Shown here piece by piece: positions 1 to 8,654 of a DNA stretch of 64,000 bases (its first letter is position 1; each line of letters starts with the position of its first letter). Where the stretch lies: NCBI RefSeq assembly GCF_001293465.1, contig NZ_JSYZ01000019.1, positions 182,966-246,965 of the forward strand, given 5' to 3'. The position numbers and the translations under genes were made by a program. A model generated the notes under the pieces. That model saw nothing but the letters and a program-made list of their open reading frames with translations. It did not search any database and had not been told where the DNA came from. This stretch comes from Pseudomonas asplenii (GTDB taxonomy: Bacteria > Pseudomonadota > Gammaproteobacteria > Pseudomonadales > Pseudomonadaceae).

Positions 1-160
1 GCGATTTCGTACATAGCCTAGCGCAGTTCCCCGGCTTTTCGGTGAATGGCGCCGTGCGGCACGGGGCGCGGCGAGGATGGATTTCATCGGGAGGTGATTG
101 AGCGAGGCAAAATGTTCGCGTTGCGAGTAGCCTGTAGCAGACAGATTGCTGGAGCTATCG

Positions 161-433
161 ATGAAAGGCATGACCCTGGCGGCCGTTGTGTGGGCCGCGC
201 TGACGATGACGTCGGCATGGGCCGAGGACATTGCGCCGGCCCCCGTGACACCCGCTCCGGGTTCCCCGGGCACCGCGACCCCGACACCCTACCCGCAGGT
301 CACCCCACGCACGCCACCCAAGCCGGGCGAAGCCCTGCCGAGCATCGAGTTGCCGTCGCCGCCCAAGGACCAGACCCTGCCGGGCCTGGAGCAGAACGAC
401 AAGACGGACAAGGCCAAGCCGAGTTCGAGTTAA
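161..433 (+). CDS. Small secreted proline-rich protein of unknown function
   Basis: This 90-residue protein opens with a clear Sec signal peptide (MKGMTLAAVVWAALTMTSAWA, cut after AWA). The rest is a low-complexity Pro/Thr/Lys-rich chain with no Cys, so it is probably periplasmic and largely disordered. I chose the ATG at 161 rather than the in-frame TTG at 146 because the signal peptide then starts with a normal Met-Lys. Its stop overlaps by 4 bp the stop of the convergent cNMP-binding gene. I recognise no family and infer no function. The left edge (1-160) holds no gene I can support. Confidence 0.6.
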   Translation: MKGMTLAAVVWAALTMTSAWAEDIAPAPVTPAPGSPGTATPTPYPQVTPRTPPKPGEALPSIELPSPPKDQTLPGLEQNDKTDKAKPSSS

Positions 434-903
434 ACCTGCTGCGAGAGCAACTGCCCGTCGACCATGCGCAGGCGCCTGGACATCGCGATGGCGATGGCGC
501 GAATGATCTTGGCGGCGATTTTCGGCGCTTCGTTGAGCATCTTTTCCAGGGAGTCCTTGCCCAGGTTCAACAACTGGCAGTGGCTGGCCGCGACGCAACT
601 GGCCGAGCGTCGTTCGCCGTCGAGCACCGCCATCTCGCCAAAGGCCCGGCCGGCGCGCAGGGTGGCGATCACCACGGCCTGGCCGGCCTCGTTGAGTTTC
701 TGCACGTTGACGCTGCCGTGGTGGATGATGCACATGAAGGTGCCGGCATCGCCTTCGTGGAAGATTTCCTCGCCCTTGTCCACGCTGCTGATGCTGAAGT
801 AGCCGGCGGCCGCCTGGCAGTCGGCGGGCAGAAGTTGGCTGAACAGACCGCAGTCCATCAGCATGTCGCGAATTTCGTTATTCAGTGAAGTCGGTTCTGA
901 CAT
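430..903 (-). CDS. Cyclic nucleotide-binding domain protein (no DNA-binding domain)
   Basis: The 157-residue protein is a single cNMP-binding beta-roll of the CRP type. The fold signature appears as GEEIFHEGDAGTFMCIIHHG and then RAGRAFGEMAVLDGERRSAS, the second being the phosphate-binding cassette with its Gly-Glu and Arg. The chain ends in a short helix (KIIRAIAIAMSRRLRMVDGQ) without the winged helix of Crp/Vfr. It is therefore probably a ligand-sensing protein and not a transcription factor itself. Ligand specificity cannot be read from sequence. It is transcribed convergently with the small secreted protein. Confidence 0.85.
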   Translation of the reverse strand: MSEPTSLNNEIRDMLMDCGLFSQLLPADCQAAAGYFSISSVDKGEEIFHEGDAGTFMCIIHHGSVNVQKLNEAGQAVVIATLRAGRAFGEMAVLDGERRSASCVAASHCQLLNLGKDSLEKMLNEAPKIAAKIIRAIAIAMSRRLRMVDGQLLSQQV

Positions 904-986
904 GTTTCACGATCTATTGTTGTTGTCCGTTCCCGGCCCGGCGGCGCAGCGTCATGGTCTATGACCATGGCGCCGGGCAGAGTTCC

Positions 987-3044
987 TCAGGCGATGCCCA
1001 GAACCTTGAATACGAAGCCATATTCGAGCGCTACGTCACGCAATCCCTGGTAGCGCCCGCTCATGCCGCCATGGCCGGCACCCAGCTCGGTCTTGAGCAG
1101 GAGTAGATGCTCGTCGGTGCGGGTCGCGCGCAATTTCGCCACCCACTTGGCCGCTTCCCAGTACTGCACGCGGCTGTCGTTGTAGCCGGCGATCACCAGC
1201 ATCGCCGGGTAGTCCTGGGCGCGGACGTTCTCGTAGGGCGCGTAGGCCTTGAGCCGGGCATGTACCTCGGGCTCCTGCGGGTTGCCCCATTCGTCGTATT
1301 CGGTGACGGTCAGCGGCAGGTCGGGGTCGAGCATGGTGTTCAGCACATCGACGAACGGCACCTCGGCGATCGCCGCCTGGAACAGTTCCGTGCGCTGGTT
1401 GAGCACGGCACCGATCAACAGGCCGCCGGCGCTGCCACCGCTGATCACCAGTTGTCCGGAGGTGGTCAGGCCTTCGGCGATCAGGTGTTCGGCGCAGGCG
1501 ATGAAGTCGTCGAAGGTGTTCTGCTTGTGCTCCTGCTTGCCGGCGCGATACCAGGCTTCACCCAGTTCGCCGCCCCCGCGCACATGGGCGATGGCAAAGG
1601 CCACGCCGCGTTCGAGCAGGCTCAGGCGGGCATGGGAGAACCAGGGGTCGAGGCTTTCGCCATAGGCCCCATAGCCGTAGAGGTAGAGCGGGGTGGGCTG
1701 GCCCAGCAGCTCGCGCTTGACCACCAGGCTGATCGGCACCCGGGTGCCGTCCGGTGCGCGGGCCCACAGCCGTTGGCTGACGTAGGCGTCGGCATCGAAC
1801 GGGCCGAGTACCGGCGTCTGCTTGAGTACAGCCTGTTCGCCATTGGCCAGGGTCAGTTGACGGACCTGGGCCGGGCGGTTGAGGGCTTCGTAGCGCAGGC
1901 GGATGCAGTCGCTGGTGAATTCCAGGCTGTCCTGCACGTAGAGGCTGTAGGCCGCGTCCGGCAGTTGCACGCGATAGGCCGGCAGGCCTTCGGGGCGTAC
2001 CTCGATGATCGGCAGGCCGCCTTCGCGCAGGCTCAGGCACAGGGCCCGGGCGTTCAGCGTGACCCCTTCGAGCATCACCTGGTCGTTGTGGGGCACCAGC
2101 CGTTGCCAGTCCTCGCGACGGGGAATGCCCTCGTCCGCGGCATGGAACAGGGCGAAGTTGATGCCGTCCTGGTTGCTGCGGATGAACCAGCGCCACTGGC
2201 CCTGGTAGCGACCGTGGTCGACGGAGTATTCGTGGCCTTCGACCCGCGTCGCCAGGCAGGCGAAGGGCTTGTCCGGCGTGTCGGCGTCGAGCACCCAGGC
2301 TTCGCTGGTGGTCTTGCTGCCCAGCATCGCCACCAGTTGCCGTTCGGAGCTGCTGCGGTAGCAGTGCAGGAAGAAGCGGCCGTCTGGCTCATGCAGGACT
2401 TGCTCGGCACTCTCCTGGCCCAGCACATGGCGATACAGCTTGTGTGGGCGGTGGGTGTCGTCCAGTTCGCCGAAGAACAGCGTGCGGCTGTCGTTGGCCC
2501 AGGTCATGCTGCCGTCGCAGTCGTCGAAGGGCAGCTCGCTGACGCTGCCGCTGTCGAGTTCCTTGACTTACAGGCGGTAGACCTCGTCGCCGCTGGTATC
2601 CAGGCTGTAGGCCAGGCGCTGGTGGTCCGGACTGACGCTGAAGCTGCCGAGAGACAGGAAGCCGCCAGCGGCCAGCACATTGGGGTCGAGCAGCAGTTGC
2701 TCGGTACCTTCATCCACTGTCAGGCTACCATCGGCCGGGCGTGGGCAGCGGTAGTGGCGGGCGTACTCGTCGCCGGCGGTGGTGCGGGTGTAATACAGGA
2801 ACGGCCCCCAGGGCGAGGGCAGGGACAGGTCGGTTTCGAGGATCCGTCCCTTGATTTCCTCGAACAGCGTTTCGCGCAGTTCGGCCTGGTCGGCCAGTTG
2901 CGCCTGCTGGTAGCTGTTTTCGGCCTTGAGGTAATCGAGCACCGCCTCGCTGTCGCGCTCCTGCAACCAGGCGTAGGGATCGGGACCTTGGTCCTTGCGG
3001 GCAATCGGGGCGCTGCTGATGGCGGCTTTGCGGGACATGGGCAC
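987..3044 (-). pseudogene. ptrB: Oligopeptidase B (S9 prolyl oligopeptidase family), broken by an in-frame TAA
   Basis: The reading frame from ATG 3044 to the stop at 987 would encode about 685 residues, the usual oligopeptidase B length. It is interrupted once, by TAA at 2568-2570 (minus strand), after residue 158 (..GDEVYRL). The frame resumes directly as VKELDSGSVSELPF, so this is a nonsense codon and not a frameshift; a Tyr codon (TAC) is the simplest ancestor. The N-terminal piece is part of the beta-propeller. The downstream part keeps the rest of the propeller and the alpha/beta hydrolase domain, with the nucleophile in GGSAGG and a late AGHGG histidine. An internal restart at ATG 2507 would give 506 residues lacking part of the propeller. 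The enzyme normally cleaves peptides after Arg/Lys. A sequencing error remains possible. Confidence 0.9.
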
Positions 3045-3127
3045 TCTCTGTCTTGAGGATCGCTGACGGCGATGCAGCCGGGCCGGCGAAAAGCCGTTAT
3101 CATAAGCCCCTCATTGCCAGCCTTGCC

Positions 3128-3625
3128 ATGGACACCATGACCGAGAACGACTATCTGATCGCCTGGGGTTGCTACGCCTTTGCCGCCTTGGGCTGCCTGT
3201 TGGTGTGGTTTCGCCTGACCCGCTGGACCTGGCGCTGGTTGCGCGAGCCGCTGCGCCTGCTGGTGGCGGTGCTGCTGTTCAGCCCGACCATTCTCGACCC
3301 GGTGAAGGAGCGGTTCGCCCCGGCGGTCGCCATTACCGCCCTGGACCTGCTGTTCAAGGTCGGCAACAACGCCTGGCGTGCGGTTTCCGACCTGTTCATG
3401 TACCTGGTCATCGCCGCCGGCGTGTACCTGGTCTTCGTCCTGATCCGCTGGCCGCTCGAGCGTTCGAGCAAGGCCCGCAAGCTGCAGGCCGAAGCCGCTG
3501 CCGCTGCGGCCCGTGCCGAGATCGAGGCCGACGACCAGCCGTTCGCCGCCGAGCGCCAGGAGCGTCCACGCCGTCCGCCGCCTGCCGCTGGTGCCGGCCG
3601 CCAGCGGGTCGAGCCGCGCTTGTAG
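3128..3625 (+). CDS. Conserved membrane protein of unknown function
   Basis: This protein of about 165 residues has three hydrophobic segments: near residues 6-27 (YLIAWGCYAFAALGCLLVWF), around the LLRLLVAVLLFSPTI stretch, and near 95-115 (LFMYLVIAAGVYLVFVLI). A charged, Ala/Glu- and Arg/Pro-rich cytoplasmic tail follows. ATG 3128 is preferred over the upstream start at 3053, which would overlap the ptrB promoter region; ATG 3137 is also possible. It lies divergent from ptrB and 32 bp before the amidotransferase gene. No catalytic motif is visible and the function is unknown. Confidence 0.7.
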   Translation: MDTMTENDYLIAWGCYAFAALGCLLVWFRLTRWTWRWLREPLRLLVAVLLFSPTILDPVKERFAPAVAITALDLLFKVGNNAWRAVSDLFMYLVIAAGVYLVFVLIRWPLERSSKARKLQAEAAAAAARAEIEADDQPFAAERQERPRRPPPAAGAGRQRVEPRL

Positions 3626-3657
3626 GCGCGTTGCAGCATTCAAGCGAGAGTCCGAGC

Positions 3658-4455
3658 ATGTGTGAATTGTTGGGCATGAGCGCCAATGTGCCGACCGATA
3701 TCGTTTTCAGCTTTACCGGGCTGATGCAGCGCGGCGGGCGTACCGGCCCCCATCGCGACGGATGGGGCATCGGTTTCTACGAAGGGCGCGGCTTGCGGGT
3801 GTTCCAGGATCCGGCGGCGAGCTGCGATTCGGAAGTCGCGCAACTGGTGCAGCGTTATCCGATCAAGAGCGAAGTGGTGATCGGGCATATCCGCCAGGCC
3901 AACGTCGGCAAGGTCTGCCTGTCCAATACCCATCCGTTCGTCCGTGAGTTGTGGGGGCGCAACTGGTGTTTTGCCCATAACGGCCAGTTGGCGGACTTCC
4001 AGCCGCGGCACAGCTTCTACCGCCCGGTCGGCGACACCGACAGCGAAGCGGCCTTCTGCGACCTGCTCAACCGTATCCGCGAAGCCTTTCCCGAACCGGT
4101 GGAAGTGGAGCAACTGTTGCCATCGCTGGTGGCCGCCTGCGCCGAGTATCGTGGCAAGGGTGTGTTCAACTGCCTGCTCAGCGACGGCGACTGGCTGTTC
4201 TGCTACTGCTCGACCAAACTGGCGCAGATCACCCGGCGCGCGCCGTTCGGCCCGGCCCGCCTGAAGGACGTCGACGTCATCGTCGACTTCCAGGCCGAGA
4301 CCACGCCCAACGACGTGGTCACGGTGATCGCCACCGAACCCCTGACCGAAAACGAGACCTGGACCCGCTACGAGCCGGGGCAATGGAGCCTGTGGCGACG
4401 CGGCGAATGCGTCAGCCAGGGCCGGACTGAACAAGGACACCCGTCATGTGGTTGA
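3658..4455 (+). CDS. Class II glutamine amidotransferase, YafJ type
   Basis: The 265-residue product begins MCELLGM, so Cys2 becomes the N-terminal nucleophile after Met removal, as in Ntn-type glutaminases. Other family marks are HRDGWGIGFYE (about residues 37-47), GHIRQANVG, FAHNGQL (oxyanion Asn-Gly) and DTDSEAAF. There is no second synthase domain, so the protein releases ammonia from glutamine for an unknown acceptor, like E. coli YafJ. The Cys must be exposed, which fixes the start at 3658 and rules out the long upstream extension of this frame. The stop overlaps the start of the next gene by 10 bp, suggesting translational coupling. Confidence 0.9.
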   Translation: MCELLGMSANVPTDIVFSFTGLMQRGGRTGPHRDGWGIGFYEGRGLRVFQDPAASCDSEVAQLVQRYPIKSEVVIGHIRQANVGKVCLSNTHPFVRELWGRNWCFAHNGQLADFQPRHSFYRPVGDTDSEAAFCDLLNRIREAFPEPVEVEQLLPSLVAACAEYRGKGVFNCLLSDGDWLFCYCSTKLAQITRRAPFGPARLKDVDVIVDFQAETTPNDVVTVIATEPLTENETWTRYEPGQWSLWRRGECVSQGRTEQGHPSCG

Positions 4456-4979
4456 GTTACCTGCGCTTGATACTGTTTACCCTGGGGCTGCTGCTCGGTG
4501 TCCAGGTGCCCGGCTTTCTCAGTGACTACACCAAGCGGGTCGAAGCCCACCTGATCGAGGCGCAGACCAGCCTGCAAGGCTTCCAGAAGACCGCCGAGCA
4601 GTTCTTCGGCGGCGACCTGCAGAAACTGGTGGCGCACTATCGCGCCAGCGACGACCCGGTATTCCGCAGCGATGCCGACAGCCTCGGCAACCTGCTCAAT
4701 CGCCAGCGCCTGCTGGACGACCAGTTCCAGGCGATGCAGGGCCCCTGGTACAAGCGTGCCTTGCAGGTGGCCTATGCCTCCGACCCGGCGATCCGCCAGG
4801 AAACCCTGCAGGGCTACACCTACCAGGTATTGCTGTCGCCCGAGGCGATCGGCTGGGCCATGGGCGGTGCGTTGCTCTTCTCCTTCGTGATCGAAGGTTT
4901 CTTCCGCCTGGTGGACTGGGTGGTGCTGGGCGGCAAGCGCCAGCGTGAGCGCCTGGCGCGGCGCGAGCGGGGCTGGTGA
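4446..4979 (+). CDS. DUF2937 family membrane protein
   Basis: The 177-residue protein has an N-terminal hydrophobic helix (residues 4-25, with a VQVPGFLSDY turn), a long charged and probably helical central region that may face the periplasm, and a second membrane segment near 137-160 (AIGWAMGGALLFSFVIEGFF) before a basic tail. This layout matches DUF2937. The start lies inside the stop of the amidotransferase gene, so the two are probably co-translated. Function is unknown. A REP doublet follows directly and may mark the transcript end. Confidence 0.8.
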   Translation: MWLSYLRLILFTLGLLLGVQVPGFLSDYTKRVEAHLIEAQTSLQGFQKTAEQFFGGDLQKLVAHYRASDDPVFRSDADSLGNLLNRQRLLDDQFQAMQGPWYKRALQVAYASDPAIRQETLQGYTYQVLLSPEAIGWAMGGALLFSFVIEGFFRLVDWVVLGGKRQRERLARRERGW

Positions 4980-4988
4980 TCCCGCCGC

Positions 4989-5062
4989 TGTAGGAGCGTG
5001 GCTTGCCCGCGAAGCTTTTAGCGGTCTTGAGGCCCCATTCGCGGGCAAGCCACGCTCCTACA
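4989..5062. repeat. REP doublet (inverted pair)
   Basis: Two copies of the Pseudomonas REP palindrome face each other. The left arm reads TGTAGGAGCGTGGCTTGCCC and then GCGAA; the right arm is its exact inverse. About 25 nt separate them. The element sits between the convergent DUF2937 and LysR genes. Confidence 0.9.
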
Positions 5063-5084
5063 GAGCCTTGTGCAGCCCTGGCGG

Positions 5085-6002
5085 TCACGCCTTCTTCAGC
5101 ACCACATGCTGCTGCCCCATCTTGTCGGCATAATCATGCAGCACCTGTTGGCACAGTGCGACGATCTCCTCCACCAGCTCTTCGCCGGCCCGCCAGGACA
5201 CCACCACCTCCAGGTTCGGTGGGCGCTCCTGCAACGCCAGCAGGGTCAATTCGTTCCGGGCCAGTTCCTCGCTGACCAGCGCCAGCGGTAAGGCGCCGAT
5301 CCCGAAGCCATCGCGCAGCAGGCGGGTGATCGCCGACACCGAGTTCACGCAATTGAGTCGTGGCGCAGAAACCCCATGGGCCTGCAGCAGGGCGAGCAGT
5401 TCCTGGTGCGGCCGGGAGTTCTTCGAGAAGGTGACGATCCGCTCCTGCGCAACATCCGTCAGGCTCAGGTACTCGCGGTTGTAGAGCGAATGGCTCGCCA
5501 CCACCCAGCCCATCGGGTAGCTGGCCAGCTCCAGGCTGCGGATGGACTCCTGGCGCAGCGGGTCGGTCTGCAGGATCAGGTCGAGGAAGCCCTTGTGCAA
5601 CTGCTCGGCCAGGTTCAGCGCGGTATCGGCCACCAGCTCGATCTCCACCCGCGGGAAGCGCTCGGTCAGCTGTGCCACCAGCGGGCTGAGCCAGGTGTGG
5701 ATCACCGTGTCCATCACGCCGATCCGCAGGCGGCCGACCTTGGTCGAGCCGGGTTCGATGGCGTGCTTGAGCGCCTGCATCGTATCGAGCATGCGTTCGG
5801 CGTGGTCGAGCACCTTCAGCCCTTCGGGCGTCAGCTTGACCCCGCGTGAATCGCGCAGGAACAGCTTGACCCCCAGTTCGCTTTCGAGCACGGCGATCCG
5901 GCTGGAAATGGCGGCCTGGGTAGTGAACAGCTTGTCCGCGGTCAGGCGGAAACTCTTGAGCCGGGCGACCCAGACGAAGGTTTCGAGAAACTTGAGATTC
6001 AT
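5085..6002 (-). CDS. LysR-family transcriptional regulator next to pxpABC
   Basis: The 305-residue protein has an N-terminal winged helix (MNLKFLETFVWVARLKSFRL, then AAISSRIAVLESELGVKLF) and a C-terminal LysR effector domain starting near residue 90 (GRLRIGVMDTVIHTWLSPLV). It is transcribed away from pxpABC with 145 bp between the two starts. That is the usual layout for a LysR regulator controlling its divergent neighbour, so control of 5-oxoproline use is inferred. The ligand is not known from sequence. Confidence 0.9.
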   Translation of the reverse strand: MNLKFLETFVWVARLKSFRLTADKLFTTQAAISSRIAVLESELGVKLFLRDSRGVKLTPEGLKVLDHAERMLDTMQALKHAIEPGSTKVGRLRIGVMDTVIHTWLSPLVAQLTERFPRVEIELVADTALNLAEQLHKGFLDLILQTDPLRQESIRSLELASYPMGWVVASHSLYNREYLSLTDVAQERIVTFSKNSRPHQELLALLQAHGVSAPRLNCVNSVSAITRLLRDGFGIGALPLALVSEELARNELTLLALQERPPNLEVVVSWRAGEELVEEIVALCQQVLHDYADKMGQQHVVLKKA

Positions 6003-6147
6003 GCAATCAACTTTTCTTATGTCTGGGAACGGCTTTTATTAGTTGGACGCGCCGGGCGGGCACCCTCGAGAATGGCCCAGGCCGACGAATTACCATAAGC
6101 ATTGCCGACCCCCAGGGCAATGCCCACAGCCCACAGGAGCAGCTACC

Positions 6148-6900
6148 GTGAGCCGCCTGCTACTCAATTGCGATATCGGTGAAAGTTACGGCAACTGGAC
6201 CCTGGGTCTGGATGCGCAAGTCATGCCCTTCATCGACTGTGCCAACATCGCCTGCGGCTATCACGCCGGCGACCCGAGCATCATGCGCAAGACCGTCAGC
6301 CTGGCCCTGTCCAATGACGTGCGGATCGGCGCCCATCCGGCCTATCCGGACCTGGTCGGTTTCGGCCGCCGCTCCATGGCCTGCACGCCCCAGGAAATCC
6401 AGGACCTGCTGCATTACCAGATCGGCGCACTGGACGGCATCTGCCGGGCCCAGGGCGCGCGGGTCAGCTATGTCAAACCCCATGGCGCGCTGTACAACGA
6501 CATGATGGCCAACCCGCAGCAACTGCGTTCGGTGATCCAGGCGATCGCCGCCTACGACCGCGGACTGCCCCTGATGCTGCTGGCGATGCGCGACAACAGC
6601 GCCGCCCAGGCCCTGGCCGACGAGTTCGGCGTGACCCTGTGGTTCGAAGCCTTTGCCGATCGCGCCTACGACCCCGAAGGGCGTCTGGTGTCCCGGCAAC
6701 TGCCGGGGGCTGTGCACCATGAGCCGCAGCGGATCATCGAGCAGGCCCTGACCATCGCCCGTGGCAACCCTCTGACCGCCAGCGACGGCAGTGCCCTGCG
6801 CCTGCACGCCGACACCCTGTGCGTGCATGGCGACAATGCCAGTTCGGTCGAGGCCGTTCAGCGCATTCGCGAGGCCCTCGACCGGCAGGCGACCCCATGA
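6148..6900 (+). CDS. pxpA: 5-oxoprolinase subunit A (LamB/YcsF family)
   Basis: PxpA works with PxpBC to open 5-oxo-L-proline to glutamate at the cost of ATP. Family motifs visible in this 250-residue protein are LLNCDIGESYGNW at the start, CGYHAGDP, GAHPAYPDLVGFGRR and KPHGALYND. The start is a GTG at 6148, preceded by CAGGAGC; the family N-terminus begins directly at this point, so the 35-residue upstream extension is rejected. The stop overlaps the pxpB start as ATGA. This is the first gene of a tight three-gene operon facing away from the LysR gene. Confidence 0.92.
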   Translation: MSRLLLNCDIGESYGNWTLGLDAQVMPFIDCANIACGYHAGDPSIMRKTVSLALSNDVRIGAHPAYPDLVGFGRRSMACTPQEIQDLLHYQIGALDGICRAQGARVSYVKPHGALYNDMMANPQQLRSVIQAIAAYDRGLPLMLLAMRDNSAAQALADEFGVTLWFEAFADRAYDPEGRLVSRQLPGAVHHEPQRIIEQALTIARGNPLTASDGSALRLHADTLCVHGDNASSVEAVQRIREALDRQATP

Positions 6901-7616
6901 GCGCGGCGCCGATGAAGCCGCGTATCGAAGTGGTGGCGATCGATTGCCTGATGGTGCGTCTGTTCGAGGTGATCGCCGAGGACAACATGCCGTGGATGCT
7001 CGCCGCCAGCGAGCGTCTGCGGGCCGGTTTTGCCGGTCAGTTGATCGACCTGGTGCCGTCCTATACCACCCTGATGGTGCATTACGACCTGACGCAACTG
7101 AGCCCGGCCCAGGCCCGGGAACTGATCGCCGAAGCGCTGGACGATCTGCAGCCGAACGCCACCGCCGGCGGGCAATGCCACGTACTTCCGGTGTGGTATG
7201 ACCCGAGTGTCGGCCCGGAGCTGCGCCTGCTGTCCGAGCGCAGCGGCTGGTCGGTGAGTGACATGATCCGCCGCCACAGCGAGCGCGAGTACCAGGTGTT
7301 CGCCCTCGGCTTTGCGCCGGGGTTCGCCTTCATGGGGCTGGTGGTCGAACCGTTGGCGGCGCCGCGGCTCGATACCCCGCGCAAGAAGGTGGCGGCGGGC
7401 AGCGTCGGCATCGCCGAACGCCAGACCGCGGCCTATCCGGTGGTGTCGCCGGGGGGCTGGAACCTGATCGGGCGTACCCCGAGCAAGCTGTTCGACCGTG
7501 AGCGGGACGGCTACAGCCTTATGCAGCCGGGCGATACGGTGCGTTTTGCGGCGGTCGAGCATGCCGAGTTCATCCGCCTGGGTGGCGACGATACGCCTTT
7601 GGAGGCCCTGGCATGA
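6897..7616 (+). CDS. pxpB: 5-oxoprolinase subunit B (KipI homologue)
   Basis: PxpB forms a complex with PxpC that activates 5-oxoproline by phosphorylation. The 239-residue protein shows the KipI/allophanate-hydrolase-like motifs GFAPGFAFMG, LDTPRKKVAAGSVGIAERQT and SPGGWNLIGRTP. It starts at ATG 6897, overlapping the pxpA stop by 4 bp; a second in-frame ATG at 6912 is an alternative. Its own stop overlaps the pxpC start in the same way, so all three subunits should be made in matched amounts. Confidence 0.92.
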   Translation: MSAAPMKPRIEVVAIDCLMVRLFEVIAEDNMPWMLAASERLRAGFAGQLIDLVPSYTTLMVHYDLTQLSPAQARELIAEALDDLQPNATAGGQCHVLPVWYDPSVGPELRLLSERSGWSVSDMIRRHSEREYQVFALGFAPGFAFMGLVVEPLAAPRLDTPRKKVAAGSVGIAERQTAAYPVVSPGGWNLIGRTPSKLFDRERDGYSLMQPGDTVRFAAVEHAEFIRLGGDDTPLEALA

Positions 7617-8530
7617 GCCATTTGTCGATCGAGGCCAGCACCCGGCTGTGCCTGTTGCAGGACCGTGGGCGGTTCGGTGTGCGTCATCTGGGTGTGACCC
7701 AGGGTGGGGCGTTGGACTGGGTGTCGATGGCCTGGGCCAACCGCCTGCTGGGCAACTCGCCGGATGCGCCGGTGGTGGAGATCACCCTCGGCGGCTTTGC
7801 CGTGGTGGCGCGGGAAACCTGCTGCCTGGCCCTGGCCGGGGCCGATCTCGGTGCCCAGGTGGACGGGCAGGCGCTGGCGCCCTGGCGCAGCTTTATCCTG
7901 GAGGCCGGGCAGCGCCTGCAATTTACCCAGCCACTGCTGGGCGCGCGGGCGTATCTTGCGGCGCCCGGCGGTTTCGTCGCGCCGAAGGTACTGGGCAGCA
8001 GCGCCTGTGTGGCGCGTGAGGAACTGGGTGGCCTGGATGGCCTGGGGCAGCCGTTGCACAAGGGCGATAGCCTGCGCTATGCCGGGACAGCGGTGACGCC
8101 AGCGGCGGTGCCGGCCGCGCAGGTTCCCGACTTCCAGGCCGAGGCCACGCTGCAGGTGGTGCTCGGTGCGCAGATCGGCGAATTCAGCGGGCAGAGCCTG
8201 TTCGATGCGTTCAACAGTCCCTGGACCCTCGACAGCCGCGGCGACCGCATGGGGATCCGCCTGCTCGGGGCGGAGTTGAAGTACCAGGGGCGGCCGATGA
8301 TTTCCGAGGGGATACCGCTGGGGGCGATCCAGGTGCCGCCGGATGGGCAGCCGATCGTGCTGCTCAACGATCGGCAGACCATCGGCGGTTATCCGCGCCT
8401 GGGCGCCTTGACGCCATTGTCGCTGGCGCGGTTGGCGCAGTGCCTGCCGGGCAGTGGGGTGCGACTGGTACCGACGGTGCAGGAGTCGGCGTACCGGCAG
8501 CACATCGAGTTCATCAGCCGGTTTGCCTGA
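7613..8530 (+). CDS. pxpC: 5-oxoprolinase subunit C (KipA homologue)
   Basis: The 305-residue protein matches the biotin-dependent-carboxyltransferase-like KipA/PxpC family. Marks are LLQDRGRFGVRHLGVTQGGA near the N-terminus, ANRLLGNSPDAPVVEITLGG, and near the end PIVLLNDRQTIGGYPRLG. It pairs with PxpB to complete the 5-oxoprolinase. It is the last gene of the pxpABC operon and is followed by REP sequences. Confidence 0.92.
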   Translation: MSHLSIEASTRLCLLQDRGRFGVRHLGVTQGGALDWVSMAWANRLLGNSPDAPVVEITLGGFAVVARETCCLALAGADLGAQVDGQALAPWRSFILEAGQRLQFTQPLLGARAYLAAPGGFVAPKVLGSSACVAREELGGLDGLGQPLHKGDSLRYAGTAVTPAAVPAAQVPDFQAEATLQVVLGAQIGEFSGQSLFDAFNSPWTLDSRGDRMGIRLLGAELKYQGRPMISEGIPLGAIQVPPDGQPIVLLNDRQTIGGYPRLGALTPLSLARLAQCLPGSGVRLVPTVQESAYRQHIEFISRFA

Positions 8531-8542
8531 GGCCCCAAAAGC

Positions 8543-8632
8543 TTCGCGGGCAAGCCATGCTCCTACAGGGTGTTGATCGTTCACAAGTCCGATGAACGTC
8601 TGCGCCCTGCAGGGGCTTGGCTTGCCCGCGAA
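8543..8632. repeat. Two REP copies in opposite orientation
   Basis: TTCGCGGGCAAGCCATGCTC begins at 8543, and a diverged inverse copy ends with GGCTTGCCCGCGAA near 8632. They lie between the convergent pxpC and VWA genes. Confidence 0.85.
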
Positions 8633-8654
8633 TAGGCCATCAAGCGATTTCACC

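Noticed and set aside
2568..2570. Programmed stop-codon read-through or selenocysteine-type recoding in ptrB
   Set aside because: The codon is TAA, no recoding element is visible downstream, and family members have an ordinary residue here. Mutation or base error is simpler.
1107..3056. 649-codon open frame on the + strand
   Set aside because: It is antisense to the ptrB frame, which has clear family motifs. Long mirror frames are common in GC-rich DNA with strong third-base bias.
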